From contig NZ_QYUR01000008.1 in assembly GCF_003596405.1 (NCBI RefSeq), forward strand, positions 62,001 to 126,000: 64,000 nt of DNA, written 5' to 3'. Below are positions 47,495 to 56,404 of the stretch, one piece after another; the first letter of the stretch is position 1; every line of letters begins with the position of its first letter. The position numbers were made by a program, and so were the translations under genes. The notes beneath the pieces were generated by a model, which had not been told where the DNA came from, did no database searches, and was given only the letters and a program-made list of their open reading frames with translations. This DNA is from Pseudomonas cavernicola. Its GTDB lineage: Bacteria > Pseudomonadota > Gammaproteobacteria > Pseudomonadales > Pseudomonadaceae.

Positions 47495-48511
47495 ATGAAA
47501 GGCTCATCGCTCCATATGGTTGGAATGTATCTAAAGAGCATATTCCTCGGTACTGTTTACTTACGCTTCGCACTTGCATTGCTAGCATTGGGTGGGGCTA
47601 TCTTTGCTATGCCAAATGTCTGGGAGTATGGTTACGAACTGGTGGTAACGTTTCTGAAGTATAAATACCCGGATTTAGAAATGCCACTACCTCCATCGAT
47701 TGACCGAGCCTCCAGTTATCTCACGGGAGGCGTGTTTATTGCATCTGGCTTCGGGGTTTTTTTGTGGTTTTATCGAATTGATAGAAGGCAAAAGATTGAG
47801 GATGCTGCTAGAGCATCTTATTTTACACTGATGGCCGACGAAGACTCGAATTGGGTGACGTGGAGCGAGGAATATAAACAGGCCAGCGATCCAGTCTGCA
47901 ATTTTCGATTAAGTTTCTTGATCGAAACAGGCGTAGTCGGAGCAAGAATTTACACAATTGACATTGATCGCCTAGTCAAAGGCTGCCATTGTTGGGTGCA
48001 TAACCCTTCCCTAGTTAACTACCATACTAGGGAGGTATATGAGTTCCTAGGAGATAATAAAACGCTTGCTCGTCCAATTCTTATTGAGTCAAATCAATCG
48101 GTAAAGTTATCGTACAAGAATCGCGCTGCTGGCCCCACGCCAAGGTTTGATTATACGGAGCTGGAAAGTGGAGAGTACAAGGTTGAAGTTAGTTACAGGA
48201 TGGAAAGCAGCAAGGAGGCTCAGATTTACACAATTTTCCTTCTTCAGAAAGATGGGGGTATTCGCAAGATAGATAGGCTTAGCCCTCCCCCAAAACTCAA
48301 TGATGAAATAATAAAGATGGCATTTCATAACGAAATATTATCTCAGGATGAAATGGATCGTCTGGAGCTGATCTCTGAGCGCAGTCGATACTTGGCTTAT
48401 CGTTATGGTGATGCATATTACAAGTCATGGCCTGAACTGCGTACTTTTGATGGCCTACTCCAAAGCTGCCAGCAGAAGATTGAGCAGGCAAAACTAGAAG
48501 TTAAACACTAG
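47495..48511 (+). CDS. 338-residue membrane-anchored protein, unknown
   Basis: Two hydrophobic segments at about 14-45 (VYLRFALALLALGGAIFAM) and 73-90 (LTGGVFIASGFGVFLWFY) anchor a soluble C-terminal domain of about 240 residues. No family recognised; no catalytic motif seen. GGGAGGGCTGA precedes the ATG. The gene is AT-richer than the chromosome around it, suggesting transfer, and it follows the defence module. An effector or sensor role is possible but not shown. Confidence 0.6.
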   Translation: MKGSSLHMVGMYLKSIFLGTVYLRFALALLALGGAIFAMPNVWEYGYELVVTFLKYKYPDLEMPLPPSIDRASSYLTGGVFIASGFGVFLWFYRIDRRQKIEDAARASYFTLMADEDSNWVTWSEEYKQASDPVCNFRLSFLIETGVVGARIYTIDIDRLVKGCHCWVHNPSLVNYHTREVYEFLGDNKTLARPILIESNQSVKLSYKNRAAGPTPRFDYTELESGEYKVEVSYRMESSKEAQIYTIFLLQKDGGIRKIDRLSPPPKLNDEIIKMAFHNEILSQDEMDRLELISERSRYLAYRYGDAYYKSWPELRTFDGLLQSCQQKIEQAKLEVKH

Positions 48512-48992
48512 AAAGTAATCGTCATCGGTAAATTGACCATGAATAAATATTCATTGCATCAACTCTGCTGATTTTACGCCGCTATTTTAGGCTGCGCTTT
48601 CGTATTTGCCGCCTACCGGTCAAGGTTGAATGTTAGCTGTGGTCACACTGATAGAGCGGACTGGCTAGGCGGAAAGCAACGCGAACCTAGCCTAGGCAAT
48701 ACGTTGCGTCGACCAGTTTAATTCGCCGCCGAAAGCGGTCAGCTGCGACCGGCTGCTTCCGGCCAGGAGCGGCCGGTGAGACGTGCCTCAAGTGGCGCCC
48801 CTTTACCTTTCACGTCACCAGCCAGACGCTCTGCTGAGTCGCTCGGATGGCTCTGATGCATAACCTCCAGTAGTCGCCGTCGCCAAAAGAGCCAGCACAG
48901 ACTAGGCTAGCTATAAAGCTATGATGTGTTTCCGTCAGCTTCATAGAGGCGTTATCGAACCATTAGTGTTTATCAAAAGTTAGACATACATT
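48512..48992. other. 480-bp stretch without a gene
   Basis: Holds a repeat of the CTGCTTCCGGCC type at 48,730-48,780 (GAAAGCGGTCAGCTGCGACC, then GGCTGCTTCCGGCC). Nothing else recognised. Confidence 0.45.
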
Positions 48993-49964
48993 ATGAGCGA
49001 CTTAAAATCTGATTATCTAGAGATCGAAGAGGACCTCCACTGTCCAGAATTATTTAATAGAATAGAAAATGCTAGAAAGCTCTATCGGATCTTCTTGGAT
49101 CTTAAGGTAAAAGCTCGGGAGCTATCCCTTAGCGAACAGCTCAGCCCAACCGATTATAGAGAGCGCCTCAGTAAGCTGATAAAATTCACTGATAACTTGT
49201 ACTTCGCGTTCAATACGTACTCTGAAGACTCGCCCGATGAAAAAAAGGATAAACAGCATGAATGGAGTCATGTCTGGGATAGTCGGGTTGGACATCAAAT
49301 GCCTTTTATAATTGAATTGATAGATGATGATACTGTCAACTATCGAGAGGATCTCTTGGAAGTTGCCGCTCAATACCTAGCGAATCCGTGGCTGCAACAT
49401 GATCGGATTGACTGGATTCTTATTGACTCTCTGATTTTTGCTGAGCTCGCTTTCAAGAGAGGACTCATTCTAAGCGGTGAGGCAATCAGAAAGATAAAGT
49501 GGTCGCATTACATCTTTCATTACCTCTTCAGAGTAGACGTTAAAAAGGCCTTCCAGATTAAGCTGGCGTTGGCTCTCGTCTATTTTGCTCTGCAATACAT
49601 TGTTCCGCCAGCAACAATCTTCGTGCTGTACTACCTTCAGTACGAAGTGGCAACCATAATCGCAGGGGGCGCGTACGCTGCTTACTTATTTATACGAGCT
49701 TTCCTTTGGTCGGTGCACTATCGAAAACGAAGGCTAGAAAAGAAGACCTTGCACGACCATATGAACCGGCTACAGAATATTGCGGACGCCTACTACCAAT
49801 GCAAGCCGCCGATTATCAATCTAACAACCCTGCGCACATACTTGAATAAGGCGATCGAAGCCGGTGCAGTATTCGATGGAGCATTGTTCACCGTTCTGAA
49901 AAGAGTCGAAGAAACTAAAGGCGAGACATTCATCCCTTTTACAGAATCAGAGGAAAGCACCTGA
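48993..49964 (+). CDS. 323-residue protein with central membrane segments, unknown
   Basis: A hydrophilic N-terminal half of about 190 residues, helical and charged, is followed by two or three membrane segments (FQIKLALALVYFALQYIV, then TIFVLYYLQY and TIIAGGAYAAYLFIRAFLW) at about 190-250, then a basic C-terminal domain. No family recognised. It is AT-rich and ends in a clear hairpin terminator at 49,994. Both this and the preceding gene look like transferred accessory genes. Confidence 0.6.
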   Translation: MSDLKSDYLEIEEDLHCPELFNRIENARKLYRIFLDLKVKARELSLSEQLSPTDYRERLSKLIKFTDNLYFAFNTYSEDSPDEKKDKQHEWSHVWDSRVGHQMPFIIELIDDDTVNYREDLLEVAAQYLANPWLQHDRIDWILIDSLIFAELAFKRGLILSGEAIRKIKWSHYIFHYLFRVDVKKAFQIKLALALVYFALQYIVPPATIFVLYYLQYEVATIIAGGAYAAYLFIRAFLWSVHYRKRRLEKKTLHDHMNRLQNIADAYYQCKPPIINLTTLRTYLNKAIEAGAVFDGALFTVLKRVEETKGETFIPFTESEEST

Positions 49965-49993
49965 CCAGTGATTAAGGGGCGAAGTGATTTGGG

Positions 49994-50025
49994 GGCGGTT
50001 GCACTCAGCTCCTGCAACCGCCTTT
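49994..50025 (+). terminator. rho-independent terminator
   Basis: GGCGGTTGCA at 49,994-50,003 pairs perfectly with TGCAACCGCC at 50,013-50,022, followed by TTTGCTTCTTCTT. It ends the gene at 48,993-49,964. Confidence 0.8.
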
Positions 50026-50181
50026 GCTTCTTCTTGGGGCTAATGTAGTGCCTATCCAAGCGCCCGTAGTCTTATCGAATGAAAAGCCCGCAGCCAAATC
50101 AGAAACGCAAAGATATGAGTTTGCAGCGAAGGCGGAGGGTGACAATAACAACGCTCCTAGCGCGAGAGCTATTTTTGACAT
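50005..50181 (-). CDS. truncated secreted cassette protein, 58 residues
   Basis: From ATG at 50,181 with AGGAGAG upstream and a GTTAGGG core 22 bases before it. The product has a signal peptide (MSKIALALGALLLSPSAFA) and then NSYLCVSDLAAGFSFDKTTG, a pattern I associate with small secreted proteins from integron cassettes. It stops within the terminator hairpin of the opposite-strand gene, so its 3-prime part has probably been replaced by other DNA. Confidence 0.55.
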   Translation of the reverse strand: MSKIALALGALLLSPSAFAANSYLCVSDLAAGFSFDKTTGAWIGTTLAPRRSKGGCRS

Positions 50182-50203
50182 ATCTCTCTCCTGGCGATAC
50201 GAC

Positions 50204-50257
50204 CCCTAACGAACGAGATCAGCGGGGCTGCGTCGTCCGCCGGAACGACTGTTTGCT
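50204..50257 (-). repeat. attC-like site of the PIN cassette
   Basis: On the minus strand it runs from AGCAAAC (inverse core, 50,257-50,251) to GTTAGGG (core, 50,210-50,204), with imperfectly complementary inner arms (GTCGTTCCGGCGG against CCGCTGATCTCGTTC). It begins five bases after the PIN gene stop, as cassette recombination sites do. The inverse core departs from consensus. Confidence 0.5.
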
Positions 50258-50261
50258 AGTG

Positions 50262-50801
50262 TCAGCATAGATGAGCTGCGTCTTTAGGATAAAGCACTTC
50301 ATTGATGCCAGCCTTCTTGAGTTCATCCTTGTGTTTGTGAAAGTTTTCGTCACTGGTGACCAGATAGTCCCATTTGTGGAATGCATGTGACCAAGCAACC
50401 AAAACATCGCATAGCTGGTTTCTCCAGACGCTATTTTCTTCAATGCTTTCAGGTGGGGTGGCCTGAATGTTTGGAAATAGAATATTGCGTATTTCAGATT
50501 CTAACTTTTCCATTTCATCATCAGCCGAAAGGACATGATCCCAATAGAAGACATCCCATTTTGCTAGCGGTAATAGATACTGTACTCCGGTCAATCCAGC
50601 CCTTTCTAACTTCTTCTCAAATGCCGAAAAATGCCTGTTTGCTGTTCCGCCCTGCTGATTTTCGGAGGCGCTTACTGCGACAACCGCCAATTCGATCCGG
50701 CCATTTTTCCACGCATCTACCAATTTTCGAACGTGCTCTGCATTCGATCGATTCTCTTCTAAATCGATTATGCAATTTGTGTCCAGGGTAAACTTGCTCA
50801 T
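50262..50801 (-). CDS. PIN-domain protein in a gene cassette
   Basis: 179 residues. The PIN nuclease acidic set is visible: Asp7 in FTLDTNCIIDLE, an Asp in QLCDVLVAWSHA near 132 and an Asp in YLVTSDENFHKH near 147. It probably cuts RNA as a toxin-like nuclease, but no antitoxin gene is adjacent. The start ATG lies 10 bases after a GTTAGGA core and the stop lies 5 bases before an attC-like site, so the gene fills a cassette. Codon use is AT-richer than the chromosome. Confidence 0.75.
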   Translation of the reverse strand: MSKFTLDTNCIIDLEENRSNAEHVRKLVDAWKNGRIELAVVAVSASENQQGGTANRHFSAFEKKLERAGLTGVQYLLPLAKWDVFYWDHVLSADDEMEKLESEIRNILFPNIQATPPESIEENSVWRNQLCDVLVAWSHAFHKWDYLVTSDENFHKHKDELKKAGINEVLYPKDAAHLC

Positions 50802-50811
50802 CAGTATTAGA

Positions 50812-50869
50812 TCCTAACGCTTGAACTCATTGGCTGCCGAAGGCGATCTGCTGGAACGAGGGGTTAGGC
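50812..50869 (-). repeat. attC-like site of the IS-interrupted cassette
   Basis: On the minus strand it starts GCCTAAC (50,869-50,863) and ends GCGTTAGGA (50,820-50,812). The arms CTCGTTCCAGC and GAGTTCAAGC resemble the well-known attC of aadA cassettes. The TAA stop of the interrupted gene lies inside the inverse core. This is the best attC in the window. Confidence 0.65.
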
Positions 50870-50981
50870 GTCATTCCCGCGTGCTTGTAGGTCCATGGGT
50901 AAGCGCTCCATAAACCCCACCTACAAAAAGTAGGCGCCACTGACGAAGCTATGCTCCCGATTATTTTCAGGAGTAGCCGTC

Positions 50982-51341
50982 ATGATGCGTCCCGACGCCA
51001 AGGTCGAAAAAGTCTACCTCTACCCCAAGCCGGTGGATTTCCGAAAGTCCATCGACGGACTGGCTGCTCTGGTTGAGTTGGATATCAAGGTGGCGGTGTT
51101 CGACCCGGTGCTATTTGTCTTCCTCAACAAAACTCGCAACCGAGTGAAGATATTGTATTGGGAACGCAACGGTTTCTGCCTGTGGCTCAAGCGCCTCGAG
51201 TCCGAACGCTTCAAAACTTCGCCCGAGCCCAGTGACGAAGCTATCGTGCTGACGGCTCAGGAGTTGAATTGGTTGCTGGACGGTTTTGATCTCTGGCGCA
51301 ACCGTCCGCATCAGGTTCTGACGCCTAGATTTGTCGCGTAG
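50982..51341 (+). CDS. tnpB: IS66 family accessory protein TnpB
   Basis: 119 residues with the family's [20 protein letters not shown] start and the [20 protein letters not shown] core. TnpB is needed for transposition by an unclear mechanism. The start may be either of two adjacent ATG codons (50,982 or 50,985). It is followed 17 nt later by the transposase. Confidence 0.92.
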   Translation: MMRPDAKVEKVYLYPKPVDFRKSIDGLAALVELDIKVAVFDPVLFVFLNKTRNRVKILYWERNGFCLWLKRLESERFKTSPEPSDEAIVLTAQELNWLLDGFDLWRNRPHQVLTPRFVA

Positions 51342-51358
51342 TTGGGTATAATCCGGGC

Positions 51359-52906
51359 ATGAATTTGATGCCCGAAAACCTCCCTGATGACCCCGTGCTG
51401 CTCAAGCAAATGCTGCTTGAAGCGCTTGGCCGTCAGGCAGAAGTTGCTCAGGCTTTTCAAGTTCAGATAGTCGATCTGAAAGAGCAGATCAAGTTGCTTC
51501 GCCAACGCTTGTTCGGACGTAAATCCGAGCAGTCAGTTGACTCAGCCACTCCACAGTTGGCCCTTTTCAACGAAGCGGAAAGTGTCGCCATGCCGGTCAC
51601 CGACGAGACTGGTGAAGAGGAAGTCGTTACTCCAGCCACACGCCGTGGCAAGCGCAAGCCGTTACCTGCCGATCTGCCGCGCGTCGAAGTCGTCCACGAA
51701 CTGCCCGAGCATGAACTGACCTGTGCCTGCGGTTGCCGCAAGCACAGCATCGGCGAAGAAGTCAGCGAACAGCTGGAGATCGTGCCGATGCAGATCCGCG
51801 TGATCAAACACATCCGCAAGGTTTACGCTTGCCGCGACTGCGAAGCTGCACCGGTCACCGCTGACAAACCGGCACAGCTGATCGAAAAAAGCCTGGCCAG
51901 CCCCAGCGTGTTGGCGATGCTGCTGACCACCAAATACGTCGACGGCTTGCCGCTGCACCGGTTCGAAAAAGTCCTGGGCCGTCACGGTGTCGATATCCCG
52001 CGGCACACCCTGGCGCGCTGGGTTATCCAGTGCGGTGAGCACCTGCAACCGCTGCTCAACCTGATGCGCGATCGGTTGCTGGCAAGCCCTGTCATCCACT
52101 GCGATGAAACGCGGGTGCAGGTGCTGAAAGAACCTGATCGAGACCCGACTAGCCAATCCTGGATGTGGGTGCAAACCGGTGGACCGCCAGATAAACCGGT
52201 GATCCTGTTTGACTACTCGACCAGCCGAGCGCAGGAGGTGCCGTCGCGCCTGCTCGAAGGTTATCGCGGCTACCTGATGAGCGATGACTACGCCGGGTAT
52301 AACGCTTTGGGTGCGCAACCGGGTGTCGAGCGTTTGGGCTGCTGGGCCCATGCACGGCGCAAGTTCGTCGAGGCGCAAAAAGTACAACCCAAAGGCAAGA
52401 CCGGTCGGGCCGATATCGCGCTGAACCTGATCAACCAGCTGTACAGCATCGAACGCGACCTCAAAGAGGTCGGTGATGACCAGCGACTGGCTGGTCGTCA
52501 GCAACACAGCCTGCCAGTACTGGAGCAACTCAAAAGCTGGCTGGAGAAAACCCAGCCGCAGGTCACCGCGCACAATGCCTTGGGCAAAGCGGTCAACTAC
52601 TTGGCCAGCAACTGGAGCAAGCTCGAACGCTACGTCGAAGCCGGACATCTGCCCATCGATAATAACGCCGCCGAGCGCGCCATCCGGCCCTTCGTCATCG
52701 GCCGCAAGAACTGGTTGTTCAGTGACACCCCCAGGGGTGCGACCGCCAGCGCCCAACTCTACAGCCTGGTGGAAACCGCCAAAGCCAACGGCCAAGAGCC
52801 TTATACGTGGCTGCGCCACGTACTCGAGCGCTTGCCACAGGCCACCTCGGTAGAGCATTACGAAACCTTACTCCCGTGGAACTGCACGCCAGAAATGCCA
52901 CGGTAA
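51359..52906 (+). CDS. tnpC: IS66 family transposase TnpC
   Basis: 515 residues of normal length. An N-terminal coiled-coil ([19 protein letters not shown]), a zinc-finger-like block ([13 protein letters not shown]), then the DDE domain with [12 protein letters not shown] near residue 245, [12 protein letters not shown] near 305 and the closing [20 protein letters not shown] near 435. It cuts and joins the IS66 ends. No frameshift seen, so the element could still be active. Confidence 0.93.
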   Translation: MNLMPENLPDDPVLLKQMLLEALGRQAEVAQAFQVQIVDLKEQIKLLRQRLFGRKSEQSVDSATPQLALFNEAESVAMPVTDETGEEEVVTPATRRGKRKPLPADLPRVEVVHELPEHELTCACGCRKHSIGEEVSEQLEIVPMQIRVIKHIRKVYACRDCEAAPVTADKPAQLIEKSLASPSVLAMLLTTKYVDGLPLHRFEKVLGRHGVDIPRHTLARWVIQCGEHLQPLLNLMRDRLLASPVIHCDETRVQVLKEPDRDPTSQSWMWVQTGGPPDKPVILFDYSTSRAQEVPSRLLEGYRGYLMSDDYAGYNALGAQPGVERLGCWAHARRKFVEAQKVQPKGKTGRADIALNLINQLYSIERDLKEVGDDQRLAGRQQHSLPVLEQLKSWLEKTQPQVTAHNALGKAVNYLASNWSKLERYVEAGHLPIDNNAAERAIRPFVIGRKNWLFSDTPRGATASAQLYSLVETAKANGQEPYTWLRHVLERLPQATSVEHYETLLPWNCTPEMPR

Positions 52907-53804
52907 ATAGAAAGCCCATCCCTTAAAAGGTGGGGTTTATGGATCGCTTACGTCCATGGAGCCTAGTGCCACCTCGACGCGGGAAAAGGAGCTCGCTGTG
53001 TTCCAAGTCCATTGGTCGCCGCCAACATCAAATGCGATAGCGGTGATCATGTCACATGGCGCATACCGACCCGCCACATCTAAGGGTACATTGTTCTCGA
53101 CGGCTGCTTCTCTGAGTGTTTCCGCGATAGTGGTTTGGACAAGCGGCTCGAACGCGTGCATGAACTCCCTAGTCGTCGAAAGCATGGCCGACAATGAGAG
53201 CGTTCGATCAAATGCGAGCAAAGAGAAGTTGCCAATTTCGCTCGGGAGATCTTCCCGAGCCGGAATAGAAAAGTTAGAGACTTGCCCGCTTTCCACCGAT
53301 GGGCCTGATGCAATGAACGCATACAGGAAACCTCTCGCATACCTACTGTCAATCCAGGACAAACTGCCAAGTATGGGGTGCCCACTCTCGCAGTGCTCCC
53401 CACTCGCAAAATCCTCATCAAAGTGATGTAATCGATTGCGGAGAAGTCGGGCTGTGTCGAGTTCGTCTAGAAATGGATCAACAAATGCTGGGCGGGGTTC
53501 ACCAAACGGTAGTCGCTTAACGAGTTGCCGGAATCGGTGCATCCAATCAAGACAACTCCAAGCATCACATATCATTCCGGCGCGCTGTTCAGGACTGAGG
53601 TCAGTGAATCCCGGTTGTGATTCCGGTTGGTAGAAGTCACGGGCTGCAGCAACCAGTCTTGCGTGATGAAGTTCAACCGCGTCAAACGCATAGCCAAGGG
53701 CGCCGAGCAATCTACGCAATGAGATGCTGAGAGCCTGTGGGGGCTGGCGAAATATTGACTCAGGACTAAGCATATGTTTCGGACCTCGAAACTGGTGTTA
53801 TGAC

Positions 53805-53936
53805 GCCTAACGAATAGGCCCCAAGTGGTGTGATAACGCTTTTACGGGCGTGGTGGATAAAATTCCTTATCCTCTCGTCTATCCGTGTCTAGGCTGGGCA
53901 TTGCGGCGGTCGGATGACCGGATAAGGGCGTTATGC
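53805..53936 (-). repeat. attC-like site preceding the interrupted cassette
   Basis: On the minus strand it starts GCATAAC (53,936-53,930) and ends in the core GTTAGGC (53,811-53,805), 132 bp in all. The core is complementary to the inverse core of the attC at 50,863-50,869, as required for two ends of the same cassette. The inner arms pair less clearly than in the other sites. Confidence 0.45.
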
Positions 53937-54175
53937 ACCATCGCCGGAGAACCCAATCTGTTCGCTCAGTCCCGGCAATAGACTGAGCGTAGGTAGTCAA
54001 TCGGCGGTCCTCCACCCACCGACTGCTTTTGGCCGATAGCTGCCAGTCGTGAATGGCTGCTTTCAGCTGTGGATTCAACCAGCCGAGAGTGGCAGCTTTG
54101 GGTCGGTTTTTGTCTTTCGGTGCTTGTCTGATGCCCCCCAGAGTAGCGCCCGCTGACACCCATCTACTGCAAACA

Positions 54176-54243
54176 GCTGGTCAGCGTGAATGCAAATGGC
54201 TGGTCAGTTGGTGTGCAAACGGGTGGTCAAATAAGTGCAATCA
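54176..54243 (+). repeat. triple GGTCA direct repeat, possible IS21-type end
   Basis: Three loosely repeated units of about 23 bp each begin GGTCA and contain a TGCAAA-like core (GGTCAGCGTGAATGCAAATG, GGTCAGTTGGTGTGCAAACG, GGTCAAATAAGTGCAATC). Multiple such repeats occur at ends of IS21-group elements. No transposase is present. Confidence 0.35.
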
Positions 54244-54249
54244 CGCAAT

Positions 54250-54289
54250 GTGATGGTGTGCCTTTTAGAACTAGGTTGGGCGCACCGAT
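54250..54289 (+). repeat. 40-bp dispersed repeat, copy B
   Basis: GTGATGGTGTGCCTTTTAG...GCGCACCGAT, 34 of 40 identical to 25,170-25,209. It lies directly after the GGTCA repeats. Confidence 0.5.
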
Positions 54290-54842
54290 ATAGATGTGCC
54301 TTGGTTCCTGGTTGTATTGGTCGTCGATATTTTTTTTTATGACTGGGGCATTTTTGGGGATTTGTACAATGTACCGATGGGAATTAAGTGCGGGTGAGGG
54401 TGGTGATAGGGTCTGTGTACCGCTTTCGGACAGATGATCGGGTAAAAGTCGTGGGCGGGGTGCTTGGTTGGCGCGCTCACCGCCGCGGCAAGCACGCATA
54501 GCGCTGGCATTTTGACGTCTCAAAACCATCAGGGTGTGTTGCGATCAATATTTTGTGCCGTTATGCACCCGCCTACCTATCTATATGGATGGCTGTTTGT
54601 GTGATGTGCTGGTCCTCTCATGGAGGAGGGTATGCCCTCGGGAAAGTGCGCGACGCCGTTTCCTGAATTAGTAGGGGGGGGCGGACTGGGGGATCGCTCT
54701 TTTAAGAGCCTGTGGGCCGCGATCCGGGTTGCCCAGGCACTGGCCAAAGCCCACCAGCGCGACAAAAAGCGCTAAGTATCAGTCCCAGCAGGTGTTTTTT
54801 AGACCACCCTTCAGGCAGCCCACCTGCCCACCCCCGGAAAGC

Positions 54843-54894
54843 GTGCCGATTGGTTGTGTTTGACCGCTTATAGCGGTACAACCTCAATCGGCAC
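54843..54894. repeat. 52-bp palindrome upstream of the serine recombinase
   Basis: Outer arms GTGCCGATTG and CAATCGGCAC are exact reverse complements, and inner arms ACCGC and GCGGT flank TTATA at the centre. It lies 23 bp before the recombinase ATG. It could be the enzyme's own recombination site, its operator, or both. Confidence 0.6.
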
Positions 54895-54917
54895 TTCTAA
54901 TCAGCACAGGAGGCAAC

Positions 54918-55571
54918 ATGAACCCAAAACCCCGCTTTGTACGGGCGTACCTGCGCGCGTCCACTGTGGAGCAGGACGCGGATCGAGCGCGGCAAATGCT
55001 CGTGGATTTCGCCCAGGAGCATGGCCAGCACGTCGCGGCCTTCTACCTGGAGAACGAGAGCGGCACCAAACTCAACCGCCCGGAGCTGTTCCGCCTGCTG
55101 AAGGATGCCCAGCCCGGCGACATCCTCTTGTGCGAGCAGGTGGATCGCCTGAGCAGGTTGGTCGAAGCCGACTGGCTCAAGCTGCGCAGCATCATCGCCG
55201 CCAAGGAGCTGCACATCGTCGCCCTCGACCTGCCGACCTCGCACCAGTTTATGACCGGGGCGCAGGGCGACAGCTTCACCGGGCGCATGTTGTCGGCGAT
55301 CAACAGCATGCTGCTGGACATGCTCGCCGCTGTGGCCCGCAAGGACTACGAGGACAGGCGGCGGCGCACCCTGCAGGGGATCGCCAAGGCCAAGGACGCC
55401 GGCAAGTACAAGGGTCGCCTGATCGACGCCGCGCTGCACGCCCGGATCAAGGCCTGCCTCAACTCGGGGATGCCCATCAGGAAGGCGGCGACCGTCTGCG
55501 ACTGCGCGAAGTCCACGGTGCAGCGGGTCAAGGCGAGCCTCGAACGCGACGAGCTGAAGGCCGCAGGCTAG
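54918..55571 (+). CDS. serine recombinase (resolvase/invertase family)
   Basis: 217 residues. The N-terminal catalytic domain has YLRASTVEQDADRAR with nucleophile Ser15, then LLCEQVDRLSRL near 72 with conserved arginines, and a long E-helix (DMLAAVARKDYEDRRRRT) near 135. A C-terminal helix-turn-helix (PIRKAATVCDCAKSTVQRVK) binds the site. Size fits small resolvases or invertases. AGGAGG lies six bases before the ATG. It faces away from the palindrome at 54,843 and probably acts there. No Tn3 transposase is near, so it may resolve plasmid or island multimers. Confidence 0.9.
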   Translation: MNPKPRFVRAYLRASTVEQDADRARQMLVDFAQEHGQHVAAFYLENESGTKLNRPELFRLLKDAQPGDILLCEQVDRLSRLVEADWLKLRSIIAAKELHIVALDLPTSHQFMTGAQGDSFTGRMLSAINSMLLDMLAAVARKDYEDRRRRTLQGIAKAKDAGKYKGRLIDAALHARIKACLNSGMPIRKAATVCDCAKSTVQRVKASLERDELKAAG

Positions 55572-56162
55572 GCCAACCCCCACCCTTGAAGGCGAGAACG
55601 GCCCGGCGCACGCCTGGCCGAGGCCTTTGGCTGCGCGCAGGAAAGGGCGGGCCTGCGGCAGCCTCTTATTACCCCTCTTTCTATATATAAATATTTAATA
55701 ATTATTTATTTATATTAGAGAGAGAGAAACAGGCTAAAAAGGAGAATCTCTCAGACAATTAACGGGCAGCAAAAGCTCAAAAATCTAGTGAACTAGTTGC
55801 CTAGACCCACTAAGTAACTAGTTTGTCAAGCATTATTTTGCGGACCCAAAACCAACGAAAATACCCAAGCCCTTGATTTATAACAATAACACCTAAAATT
55901 CGCGGGTTACTGCTTTCCGAAATTCCACTGAGTTTCCGGTTCTACGCCTAACCCCCAAAGGGCCGCCTGCACTAATACCCAGTCACATGGAGTCGAAACC
56001 GCCATGTATCGACCCCATTCACTACCCGGCCAGTAGTGACCCCCGCGCCGAGGCCCCCAAACAGGCCCAAATCCAACCCAGCTATGAACGCGCCAACGCC
56101 CCCGCCCAGGGGGTAGGCCAACCACCCCCTGCCTGCCCCACCCAACCAAGAAGGAGACGACC
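55572..56162. other. non-coding stretch with an AT-rich block
   Basis: Between the recombinase and the first tiny gene. Bases 55,676-55,730 are almost pure A/T in a GC-rich setting, followed by two AACTAGTT repeats near 55,792 and 55,818. No gene supported. Confidence 0.55.
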
Positions 56163-56369
56163 ATGGCCACCACCACCACCGTGCCCGACGGCACCCTGCT
56201 GCTCAGCTTCCGCCTGTGCGCCGAGCTGATGGCGATCCGCCGCGCCCTCGGCGCCGAGGCCCTGCCGCTGACCCTCGACCAGCGCCGCGCCCTCACCGAG
56301 CGCCTGGGCCGTGTGCTGGAAGGCCTCGAAGACCCCCGCGACCGCGACCTGCTGGCCGGCGCGGGCTAG
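56163..56369 (+). CDS. 68-residue hypothetical protein
   Basis: ATG preceded by AAGGAG. The product is Ala/Leu/Arg-rich with a helical core (FRLCAELMAIRRALGAEA). First of three tiny genes in a row with nearly the same ribosome-binding sequence. No family recognised; small genes of this kind are common on plasmids and integrative elements. Confidence 0.5.
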   Translation: MATTTTVPDGTLLLSFRLCAELMAIRRALGAEALPLTLDQRRALTERLGRVLEGLEDPRDRDLLAGAG

Positions 56370-56404
56370 TCCACCTCCCGCCACCCCCAAACAAGGAGCC
56401 CGCC

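Larger units (their letters stand above)
50899..52951 (+). mobile_element. IS66-family insertion sequence, complete
   Basis: 2,053 bp with inverted ends starting GTAAGCG and sharing TCCATAAACCCCACCT after one mismatch. GTCCATGG lies on both sides (50,891-50,898 and 52,952-52,959), the 8-bp duplication expected of IS66. It holds TnpB- and TnpC-type genes but no TnpA, as in the shorter members of the family. Confidence 0.92.
50864..53773 (-). pseudogene. unknown cassette gene interrupted by an IS66-family element
   Basis: The frame starts at ATG 53,773 and reads 273 residues to the IS junction at 52,951. Past the IS, with one copy of the 8-bp duplication removed, it continues in frame as MDLQARGNDA to the TAA at 50,866-50,864. 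The protein was therefore about 282 residues and only the last eight are displaced; the current frame ends VSDP inside the IS. No family recognised; it has an HHFDEDFASGEHC stretch near residue 115 and no membrane segment. It lies 32 bases after a GTTAGGC core, as cassette genes do. Confidence 0.7.
53937..54842. other. 900-bp stretch without a supported gene
   Basis: Contains scattered repeats (GACTGCTTTTGGCCGATAGC near 54,021, three GGTCA-type repeats at 54,176-54,243, and the 40-bp repeat at 54,250). Short frames around 53,842-54,160 and 54,227-54,530 lack ribosome-binding sites and recognisable products. It reads as a patchwork of element ends. Confidence 0.5.

Noticed and set aside
53842..54159. 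105-residue minus-strand frame after the cassette array
   Set aside because: Overlaps an attC-like site and repeats, lacks a ribosome-binding site and shows no family pattern.
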